From assembly GCA_032622095.1 (NCBI GenBank), contig CP136063.1:211503982-211567981 (forward strand): a stretch of DNA of 64,000 nucleotides, written 5' to 3'. Positions 35,211 to 48,240 of this stretch are shown here, piece by piece. A model generated the notes under the pieces. It was not told the DNA's origin. It worked only from the letters and a program-made list of their open reading frames with translations, and did no database searches. This DNA comes from Siphonodentalium dalli. Its lineage: Eukaryota > Mollusca > Scaphopoda > Gadilida > Siphonodentaliidae. Each line of letters begins with the position of its first letter. Position 1 is the stretch's first letter. Made by a program: the position numbers and the translations under genes.

Positions 35211-38160
35211 ACAAGTAGGATCTGTCCGGAGTTTTCTCTCAGACCCCTGGACCGAGTTCAACCGAATTTGGTGTGGCGACTCGTGGTACCATGGCGGATG
35301 TTATAATGGTATTAGTTTTTCAAAAAATTTAATTTAAAAAAATAAAATAAAATTGGTTTTGTTAAATTGAGCAAGGAATTCAATCTTTAAAAAAAAGAAT
35401 ATTAAAACAATATATATAACTCAAAATGTTTCAATGACCAAATGTGCTTGAAGTGAACAAAGGGGCCGTTTCAGCTAGGTTGGTATAATAGAACTAAGTT
35501 GCTCCAGTAGACTAACATAAGTGGTATGGAATATGTTAGATAATGGGCTGGTTGACAGACTAATCAGGAAATAGTTAGAAATTATGAAATTTTGTGTATT
35601 CTGCACAATGACCTAGCAATTTATAAAACTTTTTTTTCTCTCAATTAAAACAGCTTCTGAAGCAGTAAACTGTTATTTGAACTAATTGAGATCATTCCCA
35701 GTCACAAGAGCGATATCAGTAGAGTATTATGAGATATTAGACCAATTTTAGGGTGGGTGGTCAAAAAATTGGGACTAAAAAATATTTTTTTTGCAGGTTT
35801 TTGGGGTGGTGGGTCCCCGAAAATGCCAGATGCAAAAAAACGGCATACCTTCCTGCAAATTTTTTACTATCCATAGACGGATCCAGGAGTTTCTTCTTTA
35901 AATCTGCGGCCATCTGCCCAACATGTCGCCATTAATTATCATTTGAAAATCAGAAAATGTGTATTTAACAACTAATCATGGCGAGATGTGAAATGTATGT
36001 GTACTACACAGTATTTCTTACAATATTTTATCCAGATGTAGACCTATGGCTTACTCAAACCAGAAATGAGTTATATCGGGCTGTATTTTTTTTTTTCAAA
36101 TCTGAAAATTAGTGTCAATCGTCAAAATAAAGCTAAAAAAATGAATATCCATCTTTCATCAAGAAAACTGCCATGGATACATTTATTCTATATGGGCGAT
36201 CGGATTTATTGAATCAATAGGTGGTTATTTCGTATACCACATATGACCTTCGCCCGGTATAAATCACCTTTACTGTACATGAACTGAGTTAGTATGACCT
36301 AGGGCTCGTACTATCAACTGGGTTTATAAATATACCATGCGATGAATCTTTATCACTGTGTGTATCCGACACCGGAAATTATGCACGAAAATTTCATTTG
36401 TTTACACAATATGCCGATATTTTTTACCGAATATTCGCGATTGTTAAAAACCAGGACACATCAGGAAGATAAAATCCCTCTGAATAATAGCAGAGCATAC
36501 TATACTTTTAAAATATACTATCTATACATTCTGGATATAAAGTACGTCCTCGGAAATCTGACACGATTATTAGGTTAAATTATACGGATCGTCTGCAACT
36601 TGGTCTGATAAACGCCGATTATCTTATATCTAAAACGTCTGTATGTTTACATATTGCTCTGCACATGACGCAAGAAAGGTCCGCAGTGACTTGCATAGCA
36701 CCAAACATGAATTTTTCGGCTGTTTGTTAATATTGGCGAAAGACAATTATTTGGTGTACGGCGAATTGCAGGAACACTGTCGTGCAAATTGCAATTCGCA
36801 TGTTTTGTAACTTTACGTCATGTTGCAAGCCCCAAACAATATAGGCACATAATTGGGTCAATTTGGGAGTCATATCATTACAGTGACAATTGTGTCATTT
36901 AATTGCTTTCCAGCTCATTGGAACACCACGTGTATGCCGACTTATTCTTTGGCTTTAAAATTCCATCAGAGGTGGCTATCTATCAGAAATATTGTTGGCA
37001 TGATCAATTTGAAGATCCTCTGAAATTTAACACAAACTAGGATATTTGGCGATGGTTATGAAACATATTTCCCCGAAACGCCAATCATAATGGCACACAA
37101 ACGTGCTTTGATGCAAAGGAGATTTTGGGTTCATCCGATTTGTTAACAAAAAATAAAAAAAATCCCGGCAGAATTGTCTATTAATTGTAGATATTCAGAC
37201 CATATGGATTGCAGGATCTAAATATTTCCAAACAGTTGGACGTTTTTGGTAACAGTTAGGAAAATGTCAACATATTTATAAGGGGTTTGGGTGAATAGCT
37301 TTCAAATTAATTTCAAATATACCCCATCATATGCTGGCCGAGTGACCATGCCATTCTCTGTAACGGCTATCTCGATGTTGATCGCAGATGATTGGTAACG
37401 AATAGGACGTGGTTGTTTTGAGGAAGTTAATTGGTCACGAATAGATCTGCGTTGTGGAAACACGCACCTTAAAAAAAACGCGGAGATTAATCACCAGCGC
37501 ATGTGCAATATGAATAGACCCTTGTGGTGCGCTTGTTCTGGTTCTCATTCAGTGGTATTGATTTCAACAAATAAATTATTCTGTTTCTTTAATTTGTAAT
37601 TCAAGGATTAGTTTGCTCTTTAGATGCCCATCAGTCATCGTGTCGCTATCCGATGTAAGTTTACGTGTGAGAAACTACCTTGTGTAAAATTAATTATTTT
37701 CCCCAATATTTTTCTCGGATTCACAAAGTTCTGAATGTTTGCATGGCGTACATATAAGTTATAGCGGAGAATACTTACACCACGGACATGCATGTAGTAG
37801 TTTCTCACAAATTTGTCTCATATTACGACATGGTGGCAACTGCATGAAGTACGAACGAATTATTGGATGGCCAAAAACATATAGAATCCCCAACGTCATG
37901 CCAACCAATATAGTTTGAGGTTCCAACGTTTCCATCAGTTGGTCAACGTTATGCCAACCATGCGGACTGGTTATCAACGTTGGTCAAACACTCCGTATAT
38001 GTCAGCCAACGAGCAAAATTACGTTGGCCCAACCATTCAGAGTGTGGTTGTGCCAACCATGTCATGCTATCTGGGGAAGCCAAAGAAATAGTAATTTGAG
38101 TTCTTTAATTATTTGCCCCGCTTTCCTATATACCGCAATGAAGTAAAAAAAATGTGCGAC
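35211..38160. other. Intergenic, no gene seen
   Basis: Only short frames. The block at 35225-35330 (TTTGGTGTGGCGACTC) is a dispersed repeat also seen at about 41785-41850 and 48555. The block at 35745-35885 repeats words from 32440-34400. CCAACG/CGTTGG words recur at 37900-38050. Nothing at 36000-37700 could be assigned. Confidence 0.4.
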
Positions 38161-38187
38161 TTGGAACCGTATGTTTAAGTTTTTCGG

Positions 38188-39044
38188 TAGTCCAAGTCTT
38201 CTCGTACTAAAACTAGCTAAGATTTTGGGATGGAGATGCTAGTATTTAGTCCGAGTTCCAGGCCCATGCATTCCTATGACACGAGTTACGCCCAGGATCT
38301 GTGGTGTATTTTACTCGATTTACCTAACAAAGCAATACATGATGCTATATACATCGGAAAGAGTGACATCTTATGGTCATAATGGTGTATAATAATCTAA
38401 CTTTAATGTTAAATTACACATAGAATATTCCGGTTGATTGCCACAAACATCGTTGTTTTTTCTGTTTGTTTACTTAACTGAAAGCCGAACTCAGGTTCCG
38501 AAGAACTTCGGCATTGTCCGGTGTTTGTTTTGGCCGAGACGAATTTCGATACAAACAAAATGGCGGCCCCCATGATATTCTAATGCTCATTGTGTTTACA
38601 CTGTTTTAAACTGTGAGATGGTTGTAATTCCCGTAATTTATTTAATGTATTACATTTATATCTTCAATATGTATTTAATCTATGTATTTATTGTCACGTA
38701 TAATTACGATTACAATGGAGAATTCATCGTGCGTGGTTGATTGAAAATCTACGGAATATTTTCACCGGAAAATGCCGAACGCAGTTCGCAAGGTCAACTG
38801 AGTTCGCATACTTTTTCAATTCACAACCGATGTGGGTTTCAGATCAAATAGCATGTCTTCTGCGGAAACTATCCGTTTATTGTAGCAATTGTGATATTTT
38901 ATTTCATATAATTGTGGTTTTATTTGAGCGGGTCACTAACGCTTAAGTCGTGTCATAGGAATGCATGGGCCTGGAACTCGGACTAAATACTAGCATCTCC
39001 ATCCCAAAATCTTAGCTAGTTTTAGTACGAGAAGACTTGGACTA
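38188..39044. mobile_element. Mutator-like non-autonomous element
   Basis: An 857-bp element with perfect 97-bp inverted repeats (38188-38284 and 38948-39044), starting TAGTCCAAGTCTTCTCG. It is flanked by an exact 9-bp direct repeat, GTTTTTCGG, at 38179-38187 and 39045-39053. Long inverted repeats with a 9-bp target duplication are the hallmark of Mutator-type transposons. The interior (about 660 bp) has no transposase. The identical arms and intact duplication indicate recent insertion. Confidence 0.85.
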
Positions 39045-39311
39045 GTTTTTCGGCTGCTAAATTTGAAAATTGCTCTGTCAACAAGCAGAATAACTCTCGT
39101 CGAAATCTGCATTTGCTCGCGAGCTGAATCGTTTTTTGAGGAACAGATCCCGCATAACGAGTTCGGAACATTTATGGCGCCACCTTCTGTTAAAATATTG
39201 AATGCGACATCGCGATCACAATTATTATAACTTTGGACTTCAAAACTAACTTCACGAGGTAGGAGCTACTGCGCGATTTTCGGTCCAGTTCTTATCCGAG
39301 CTGGTCAAGGT

Positions 39312-39420
39312 CACTGGGGATCCCCCCCCCCCACCCATGGTAAATAACGCAAGTTTTCCGCTCACTGGGGACCCACCCCCCACACCCATGGTAAATAACG
39401 CAAGTTTTCCGCAACAGAAA
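39312..39420. repeat. About 50-bp direct duplication
   Basis: CCCATGGTAAATAACGCAAG..TTTCCG occurs twice in succession, each copy preceded by a C-rich run after CACTGGGG. Confidence 0.85.
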
Positions 39421-39965
39421 TATATCCAGCCGATTTGTTGAATATACCTTTCCGACTACCTCAACTATCAAAACATTCTAGCCGGAAATTGTTAAGTAAA
39501 CGTGGAATAGTAGAATTTATCAATTTTCAGAAATGTTCCACTTCACTAGTGATGGGGCACAACATTGTACATTACCCGAACATCAGGGATACAGATTTTT
39601 GGTAAAATAAGTGTGCATATGTTGGAACTAAAACTTCACAATGGACTCACTTTTGATTGAAATTAATAGCGAATGGTTATTGAGATACGGTGGTTTGATC
39701 AATGGTGTAAAGCACGTCTGTTTTGGACCAATTCATGAAGTGGGTTAATAGTAAACGTTTCCGCATTTTCGAAAACACTATGTAATTATATACACGTATG
39801 TTTGTGTATATATGAATGTATACATACTGGTATCATATTTATAATATCCACCCCTTAACTGACAGATTTGGCAAATGTCACATGACAATTGGGGGGGGGG
39901 GGGGGTCATATTGGGGACTCTTGCTATAGTCATTTCGATAAAACCTGGATAATAAAAATGTCATA

Positions 39966-40094
39966 CAATGTTGTGTACATCAAGTTATTCTTGTACTCGT
40001 CCAGGTTCTGTCATTGGACTACTGCGCACCCCGTCCAATCCAACGACTTCACCACAACCTGGACAGTACAAGAAAATACTGTACATAACATTGC
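39966..40094. repeat. Hairpin of about 55-bp arms
   Basis: The arms CTTGTACTCGTCCAGGTT and AACCTGGACAGTACAAG, with flanking matches out to AATGTT/AACATT, surround a CTACTGCGCACCCC centre near 40025. It is possibly a small foldback element. Confidence 0.65.
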
Positions 40095-40230
40095 ATATAA
40101 CTTTATACCATTGAACAGAAAAACAAATCTGGTCACTTTGACCTAACCCACAACTTGCAGTTAGTGACAGACTAACTGCTGTCAGCCACAGTGACTAACT
40201 TACACCAAGAATAAATCTAATTGCAACACA

Positions 40231-40708
40231 TTAAAGGTACTCAATCCGAACAGAGGGTCCCCATCTCAACAGATTCCAACAACAACAATCCGATCAGAGG
40301 GTCCTATATTACTATTTATTTGGGGGTAAAAAATATTTGATTCGAGCCGAGGAACCCATCAAACAAAGCTCCGAGTTATTAGATATTGATTTTTGAAATT
40401 TGTTATTTACTCGAGACGAGTACTAATAATTGCCTTCAACTGCCGTAATCTGCTCGGGACGTGTACACCAAAATCTATTCAAACAGACAAGGATGGATAA
40501 CTCTAAAATCAAGTGGTAATAATAACGCAATTTTGACTTGAGTTCTGGGCCAGAAAGTATTCCCGATAATGAAAAATAATAGATTTCTAAAATCGATATC
40601 TAACAAATCTGAGCTTTGATGGGCGACTTCCTCGACTCGAATCAAATATGTTTGACCCCCGAAGCCATTGAAATAGAGAGGAGTTTTTATCGGATTGAGT
40701 AGCTTTAA
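40231..40708. mobile_element. TTAA-flanked MITE, copy 3
   Basis: A 478-bp copy of the element at 5381-5856, matching over its full length with modest divergence. It has TTAAAGGTACTCAATCCG at the left and CGGATTGAGTAGCTTTAA at the right. Confidence 0.8.
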
Positions 40709-42480
40709 ATCATGCTTAATATTGCTAAATATTTATTTCCATTGCATCGCAGTTCTATTAAATCTATAATTGGACGAATGTGATGGAGGATATAATGGCA
40801 TATAGAAACTTACTCCAACATCAAAGTCTACACCATTTGGATATAAGGTTCTTATTCCAGGACACCAAGATATCTCGGGAAAAATTAAATAGTTAAACCA
40901 CAAACTATTGTAATGCCTCTAAACAGACCAGTATTTAATCAGTTTTAGAGAATAGATTGAACATTTGTCCAGTTTTCTATTCGGTCTCCGATTCTGGACA
41001 TTATATCATGATTTGACTAATTGTAAGCTAACTTTGTAATCATGTTGACAAGTTTATTTTAAAAAAAATCGTCTGTGCGGGGTGAGGCCGATCATGGTCG
41101 GCAGATGTTAACCCATCCCTTGGCGATAGTAAATTACTATGATCGGAATCATAAATGAGAGTTTTGGTGTTGAATTATAGAGTATACTTTTATGTACTAT
41201 TATCGACAGATGTACATAACACAAATTATTGGAAGTTATGGGTCACTCGCATTTATACAAGAGAATGCACTGGTACAGGATCTGTCATGCTGCACCACCA
41301 CAGCCTTGGGTTAAATGTGAAAGGTGACCTGGACATGGAATACTCGAGTTGAGTCCAATTTAAGTTTACAATTATACTGTATCAAATTATACCAACAATA
41401 CAAAGATAAGCCACCTCTCAGCTGACCCATTAATATCAATTATTGCAGAGCTGTCAACAAATCACAAGAATTTGTTTGAAAGCGGACGTCTCTATTAAAC
41501 CAATAACATTTATAATGACCTCAGTCCACCTGTAATGTCTTCAGCTGTGCAGAGATGTCCAACTCTGTTGTTAATATCATGTGATGTGCATTGTTGAATC
41601 TTTATTTTAAATTAGATACCATAGCTTTCTTTATCGGATTATCTGCACATTGGCAAAAGAGACATCGGAAAATAATATAGCCTTATCAATAGCTAAGTAG
41701 TCCAAAGGCATGGGATGAAATTGGTGAATTGGATTTAATGTCTCTCTAAACAATTTACCAGTACATAACACAAGATTTGGGACGGATTTAAACAAATTTG
41801 GTGTGGTGACTCGGGGTACCCTTGGCAGAGTTATAATGGTGTTAATTTTTCTAATTTTGTTAACTTTAAAAACTAAATTTTTTAGTTTAAATTGAGCAAG
41901 GGATTCAATGTAAATTTTTTGCAAGAGTGAATATTTTTTCGAAAAAGGGCCATAACTCGGTTAAAAATAGTCTGATCAAACCATTGTTCGAACTCTATCT
42001 GTGTTTTGTGCTGAGAAATTCATATACAAAAATTTGGTTCCGATCAGATAGAAAATATTTGAGTTATCGCACCATGCGTGTAAAGTGTTTACAGACGGAC
42101 GAACGATGAGTGGTCAATCCGGACAACTACACTATGTTTACCATACTATGGTATGGGTAAACATAACGAGAGGCCGATCACGATCGGCAGATGTTTAACC
42201 CATGCCTTGGCGATAGTGATCAGCTATTTTCAGTCTGGACGCGAAAATCCATAACTCAGTTTAAAAAAAATGGATCAAACCCTAGTTCGAACTTTTTTGG
42301 GCTGAGAAACTCATACCAAATTTACATACATCTCAATAAAATGAGATATATGAGATGAAAGGTATTTCTACTAAGTATCAGGAATGTTTAGGTTCATTTT
42401 AACTACACAAATCCATACCGTACAAGTGAAGGAGATATAATAGAATGATTACATGAAAAATATACAAAAGCATAAAATTG
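40709..42480. other. Intergenic, no gene seen
   Basis: GAGGCCGATC..GATCGGCAGATGTTTAACCC occurs near 41085 and 42172 as diverged dispersed copies. A short hairpin ATGTTTACCATAC/GTATGGGTAAACAT is at about 42133-42162 and recurs near 45020-45052. No gene was recognised. Confidence 0.4.
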
Positions 42481-42839
42481 ATGATCAGGGTTAACAATTT
42501 TAACTCTATAAAATTAGGGGACTGTACCAGGTATGCCATTGAACACTGCATTGCTAGGCTAAATCAGAGAGCTATGTGGGAGTTGATAAATCCTGAGCCA
42601 ACACTGTCCACACACTATGGAAAAGCAATAAACAACAGATGGCTATTAGAGTGCAGCAGTGAGTATCAGATTTCATTATCGATAATACAGGTTATCTCTT
42701 GTCTCTCTTACTGATATCACAGGTAAATAGTTGTAAGCTGCTATGGTTATATATTGTAAGCAAATCTGTTCAAATTCTTAGTTAAAAAGGGGCCATAACT
42801 CTGGTATACACAAGACAGTCGATGACTGTGGGGTCGCTC

Positions 42840-43520
42840 ACCAGACTGCAACTCTGGAGACCAAAACAGTCAGCACTTTTCATAATCACTTTAAAAGAAG
42901 TAGATTTAAACAGGATATGTGGCTAGAGAGACTTCAAGTATGTAGATTGGTGAAAATCCACCTTGAACTTGCCAACTGTACACTACTGATCACCCCCTTC
43001 CTCCAGCTCAACAAGTCACCTCCCGACCGGGCTCCAGACTACCAAGTCTTAGGTTGGAATTTCACAACTGACACCTCAAACTTTCTCAATTGTTGGAAAT
43101 TTCCAATCTCACAAGCGCCTTTTTCTAAAACCATTTAGATATGTTTGAAGCCCAATTATCCATGGACCCAAAACACAATACATGTACATGTATGTCAGAC
43201 CAATCAGTCAGGTGGTTCCAAGGTAGATGTTTTAATGAATTTGGTATTTCGATGATTTTATTAGACACAAAAGTGTTAAAACTCCCCATAGCCTGCAATT
43301 TCTTGACAGGTTGACCTCATTTTAACAAATCTGAATCTAGTCACTAAAGAATCCTCCATACTATATGTAAGCTAAATAGTCCAAACTCTCTCGAGAAGAC
43401 ATTTTAAGAATTTCTATAGAGACATATAGTTATGTCCCTGGTCCCACCCTGTTTAACCTGGTGACCCCATCTGAATAAATTTGAATCCCAGACACCCAAG
43501 AACCCTTCATACATATCATA
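42840..43520. repeat. Segmental duplication, copy 1
   Basis: This stretch recurs in direct orientation at about 46490-47110. Shared words in order include TCATAATCACTTTAAAAG, CCAACTGTACRCTACTGATC, TTGGAAATTTCC, GAAGCCCAATTATCCATGGA and ATTCTATAGAGACATA/ATTACTATAGAGACATA. No conserved reading frame was seen. Confidence 0.65.
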
Positions 43521-43785
43521 AATATCAGTAAAATAGACCCGATGGTCCTTGTGAAGGAAGCATATTAAAAGGGAAACTGTCCTTCGCTTGGGCCCCTATT
43601 TGACCAAGTGACACATTAAAAAAAAATCTGAATTGCAGTCAAGGAAGAACATTCCATTCTATATAAGCCAACTAGTTCTTGCAAACATATATATTTTAAG
43701 AATTACTATGTAGTGAAATAGTTAAGTCTCTTGCTCTGCCCTGTTTTGACTTTGTGATCCCATTTTCATAAATCTGATAAGAATA

Positions 43786-44960
43786 AGATTTAAGTTCCCC
43801 AGTTGAAGTTGGGCACCTCATTTATGAATTTTATCTTCTGCAAATTAGGGGATATAGAAACTTCCTAGACGGGAAATTTAACTAACATGCAACAATGTAA
43901 ATTTGATACTATAGATACTTCCCAGAAGATGAGGCCTAAGCAGAATGAGGTCTCCAGAGGGTCAATTTGGTGACCCACATACTTCCCACTGTGCGGGATA
44001 GCATCACAAAAAGCGTGTCTGTTCCTACATTGTGCATGCCTGGCCTCCAGCAACACAATGTATTATACAATCAAGCCTTGAAATAGTGTGTCTGTCATTT
44101 GCAGAATGAGGTCCCCCCCCCCCCCCCCAGAGGGTGAATTTAGTGACTATCCCGCACAGCGGGCTAGCATCACTAAATTCACCCTCTGGGGACCTCATTC
44201 TGATAAGGCCCTCAACTGCTATGGAAGACCTAGAATAAGATTGAAGTTCCCCAGTTTAAGATGGTGATGTTCACCCATTGGGCACCTCAATTATGAATTT
44301 TATCTTCTGCAAATTAGGGGATATAGAAACTTCCTAGAAGGGAAATTTAACTAACAATGTAAATTTGATACTATAGATACTTCCCAGAAGATGTGGCCTA
44401 AGCAGAATGAGGTATCCAGATGGTGAATTTGGTGATGCTAGCCCGCTGTGGGGGATAGCATCACTAAAAGCATGTATGTTCCTACATTGTGCATGTCTGG
44501 CCTCAAGCAACACAATGTATTATACAATCAAGCCTTGAAATAGTGTCTGTCATTTGCAGAATGAGGTCCTCAGAGGGTGAATTTAGCGATGCCATCCTGA
44601 ACAGCGGGCTAGCATCACTAAATTCACCATCTGGGGACATCATTGTGCTAAGGCCCCCCCAACTGCTATGGCAGACCTAGGATAAGATTGAAGTTCCCCA
44701 GTTGAAGTTGGTCATGTTCACCCATTGGGCACCTCAATTATGAATTTATCTTCTGAAAATTAGGGGATATAGAAACTTCCTAGAAGGGAAATGTAACTAA
44801 CAACAATGTTAATTTGATACTATAGATACTTCCCAGAAGATGATGCCTAAGCAGAATGAGGTCTCCAGAGGGTGAATTTGGTGATGCTAGGCCGCTGTGC
44901 GGGATAGCATCACTAAATTCACCCTCAGGGGACCTCATTCTGCAAATGACATTAGTCCCG
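43786..44960. repeat. Tandem array of foldback family B (about 450-bp unit)
   Basis: Three successive units begin near 43786, 44231 and 44681 with AAGATTYAAGTTCCCCAGTT. Each contains GGGGATATAGAAACTTCCTA, CTTCCCAGAAGATG and one or two hairpins with GAGGTC..AGAGGGTGAATTT arms (for example 44099-44205). The unit is the one seen once at 6481-6892. Confidence 0.75.
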
Positions 44961-45344
44961 AAAATTTTATTTTTAGTCATCATAGAATTCGTGAATTCCA
45001 AGTCGAAAAAGGGCGACACTATGTTTACCATACTATGGTATCGGTAAACATAAAAATGTATATATTCCACCAGAATACAGAAGAGCTGTGGCCTAGGAGT
45101 GTCCACCAAGTGCTCGAGATTCTCCCCCAAAATGAATCGGGCCTAAAAAAAAAAGACGTTTGTTAACATTGTTTCCACAACCCGACCGACCTTATTTAAA
45201 AGTCTAAACTTTGTATTGCGATCTAACAATGGTATCTGAATGTTTCACGCATTTAACAGGGATAAAAGCATGGCTGTCGCTTCTGGTGGAATTTTTTTTT
45301 TTAATTTAATAAAAATCTCTGAAAGGTATCCATCTCATTTTTGA

Positions 45345-46290
45345 TGGAGGTCAGCATTTTTCTCTACAAAAGCAACATTTTATTTTTTATTGATCTGTAA
45401 TTGCAGCACTATGTGACCAAATAATCATAGTTTTCAAAAAAAGTTTGGTTCGCCGTCGTATTTTAGATTAGTGAACATAGAAAAACATTTAAAGTTGATA
45501 AATCAAATTTATTTGGTTGGTACCCGAAACGTCCGTCCAATGAAAAATAAAAAAATCCAACCCCTAAATCTATACTCTTTATCATCAAACTAAATAGCCC
45601 TATTGTCAAACAGACGTTTCACGAAGGACAGCTAATTTGGGTGTGGTACTCAACATGCATAGAGTTCAATAACGATTTTTGTCTTTTTTCCATGATTCTT
45701 TTGGCGGGAGGCCATTTTGAAAGTGCGAAACAAACTCTAGAAACGCTGTAGTAAATCACTCCAAAATAAAATAATTTTACATCGATAAAAAAAAAATGTT
45801 TTATCCAATTCCTTATCTAGTGGGCATTATATATCCACGGCATGAGTTTTGTCATTAAGAATGCCGGATATCAATTAAAAGAGAGATATTAAAATTAATT
45901 TAATAAAGTTCAAGTTAATTTCGATTTCAGTTTTGCAAAAAGAAATCTGTAAAACCAACGAAAAAAAAAGGACATAACTTACCACCCCCAAATTAGCTGT
46001 ACTGCATGAAACAACGTCTGTTGACAATACGGGCTATTTAGTTTGATGACAATAGTATAGCTTTCGGGGTTGGATTATTTGATTTCATTGGACGGACGTT
46101 TCGGGTACAAAAAAATTAATTTCATTGACAACTTCGAATGATTTTCTATGCTCACTTGTTTAAAGTAACACGGAAAGCTAAACTTTAACAAAAAATATGA
46201 TTACTTGGGCACATAATGCTAGAATTCCAGATCAATTTGATAAAACATTTTGCTTTTGTGAGGATGATTTTTGACATATTTTCACTATCA
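45345..46290. repeat. Inverted repeat, arms of about 290 bp
   Basis: Left arm about 45355-45640 and right arm about 45985-46280, in inverted order. Paired words include ACCCGAAACGTCCGTCCAAT and its complement, ATCATCAAACTAAATAGCCC and its complement, and AGCTAATTTGGG and CCCAAATTAGCT. The spacer is about 345 bp and AT-rich. Confidence 0.7.
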
Positions 46291-46489
46291 GTCTTGATAC
46301 TTGCCTCTATATATTTTTATTAAATTTGTGGTAATATCCACACTGTAAATAGATACATATCTCCCATTGAAAACAGCCGGTGCTTTGGAAAGTAAACAAT
46401 TAACATCACACAGCAACAATGGCTACCTCTTAGGCCAGCATGTTGTTGTGGCTATCTATCTGAACAAACGTGTCCACTGCGGAAGCAAA

Positions 46490-47110
46490 CAAGACATTCC
46501 AATCCAAGACTGACTTTGGAGACCATAACTTTTCATAATCACTTTAAAAGTAGATCTAAACTTATATGTATGTAGATCGGCGAATATCTACTTTTAAATT
46601 ACCAACTGTACGCTACTGATCACCCCCCCCCCCCTTTCATCCAGCTCGTGTCCCTTCCCGACCAGGCTCCCAAGTCTTAAGATTGGAATTTCACAACAGA
46701 CATCTCAAACTTTCTCAATTGTTGGAAATTTCCTATCTCGCAACACAAGCACCTTTTTATAAAACTATTTCGACATGTTTGAAGCCCAATTATCCATGGA
46801 CCCAAAAACACCATATATGCATGTCAGATTAATCAGTCAGGTAGTTCCCAGGTAGATGTTTTAATGAAATTTGTATTTTAGTAGACACAAAAGTGTCAAG
46901 TCCCCATAGCCCCGTCATTTCTTAACAGGTTGCCTCATGTTAACAAATCTGAATCTCAGTCACTAAAGGATCCTCCATACTATATGTAAGCTAAATAGTC
47001 CAACCTCTCTTGAGAGAAGACATTTTAAGTATTACTATAGAGACATACAGTTATCAGATATCTCTCTGGTCCCACCCTATTTAATCTGGTGACGCCATAT
47101 GAATAAATTT
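46490..47110. repeat. Segmental duplication, copy 2
   Basis: Direct-orientation copy of 42840-43520, about 3.6 kb away, with small indels and a poly-C run near 46623-46634. Confidence 0.65.
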
Positions 47111-47879
47111 GAAACCTCATTTGAACAAATCTGAGTCGCCTAGGGAAAAATGCACACCAAATATGAACCCATTCAGTCTTGTGATCTAGAGCAGATGTTC
47201 AGATTGATGGACGGACAGACAGATAGATGAGCAGGTGGCAGATGAGAAGTGATGACTATAGCTTTGTCTTAGGTGAGTTCAAAAATTACATTTCATTGAA
47301 CAAATCTGTAAATCACCTCCCCAACACTGTGGGGACATCCCTGCAAGAAAATGACATTATCTTATTATACCAGTAGCGTACAGCATAGATACAGGTTAGG
47401 TAGGGCAGATCTAAATCTCTTACCTCTGCCCCTATTTGAACAAACATGAATCCCCATCTGATATCTATTCATCTTATAATTTTAAACATTCGCTTTTAAG
47501 AGTTGAAGTTTGATTTTCCAAAAAGGACCCCTTTGGAACAGATCTAAACATGCCACCCAAGGACCCTGCATACACAAATAAAGGCTAATTAGACTAAGTT
47601 CTTGAGAATAGTTAGAATTACGATGGAGGGAAAATGTTATGGCCCTGGCATCCCTCCTATTTGAACAAATCTGAATGTGAGTCACATACAGGTAGGGAAT
47701 TCATATATAGATCTCTAGAAGAAAACAATTGTTGATGGATGGACAGAACAGTGGATGGAAGGACACTCCGACAGACCAACAGTTTTAATCCAATATACCC
47801 CCCACTTTTTTGTCCATAATAAGGTATAATGAGTTCACATAGATAAGTGGTTAAGAAAATAATATTGGAACAGCCTCTG
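47111..47879. other. Intergenic, no gene seen
   Basis: Contains GGACGGACAGACAGATAGATG-type simple sequence at about 47210-47230 and GATGGATGGACAG at about 47735. No gene was recognised. Confidence 0.4.
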
Positions 47880-48240
47880 TAAGGTGGGCTAGCATCACCA
47901 AATTCACCATCTGGGAACCCAATTTTACTTAAGTCCTCAACTGCTATGGGAGACATAGGGACAGACAGAAGTTCTCCAGCTGAAGTTGGTGACATTACCG
48001 ACACATGACAGTATGTGCACACAACTGACACCTCAATTATGCATTTTAGAATCTTAACAGAAGGGAAAAGAGCTGCTAAAAATATCAATTTAAGACTCTA
48101 GATACTTCCCAGAAGATGAAGCCTAAGTAGAATGAGGTCCTCGTAGGGTGTATTTGGCAATGCTAGCCTGCCGTGCAGGGTAGCATAATTAAATTCACCC
48201 TCTGGGAACCTCATTCTACAAATGCCAGACACACTTAAAG
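47880..48240. repeat. Foldback family B, diverged copy
   Basis: Carries the family words GAAGTTCTCCAGCTGAAGTT, CTTCCCAGAAGATGAAG and the hairpin AGAATGAGGTCCTCG..CCTCATTCT at about 48131-48218, with a CTAGCCTGCCGTGCAGGGTAG centre. Confidence 0.65.
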
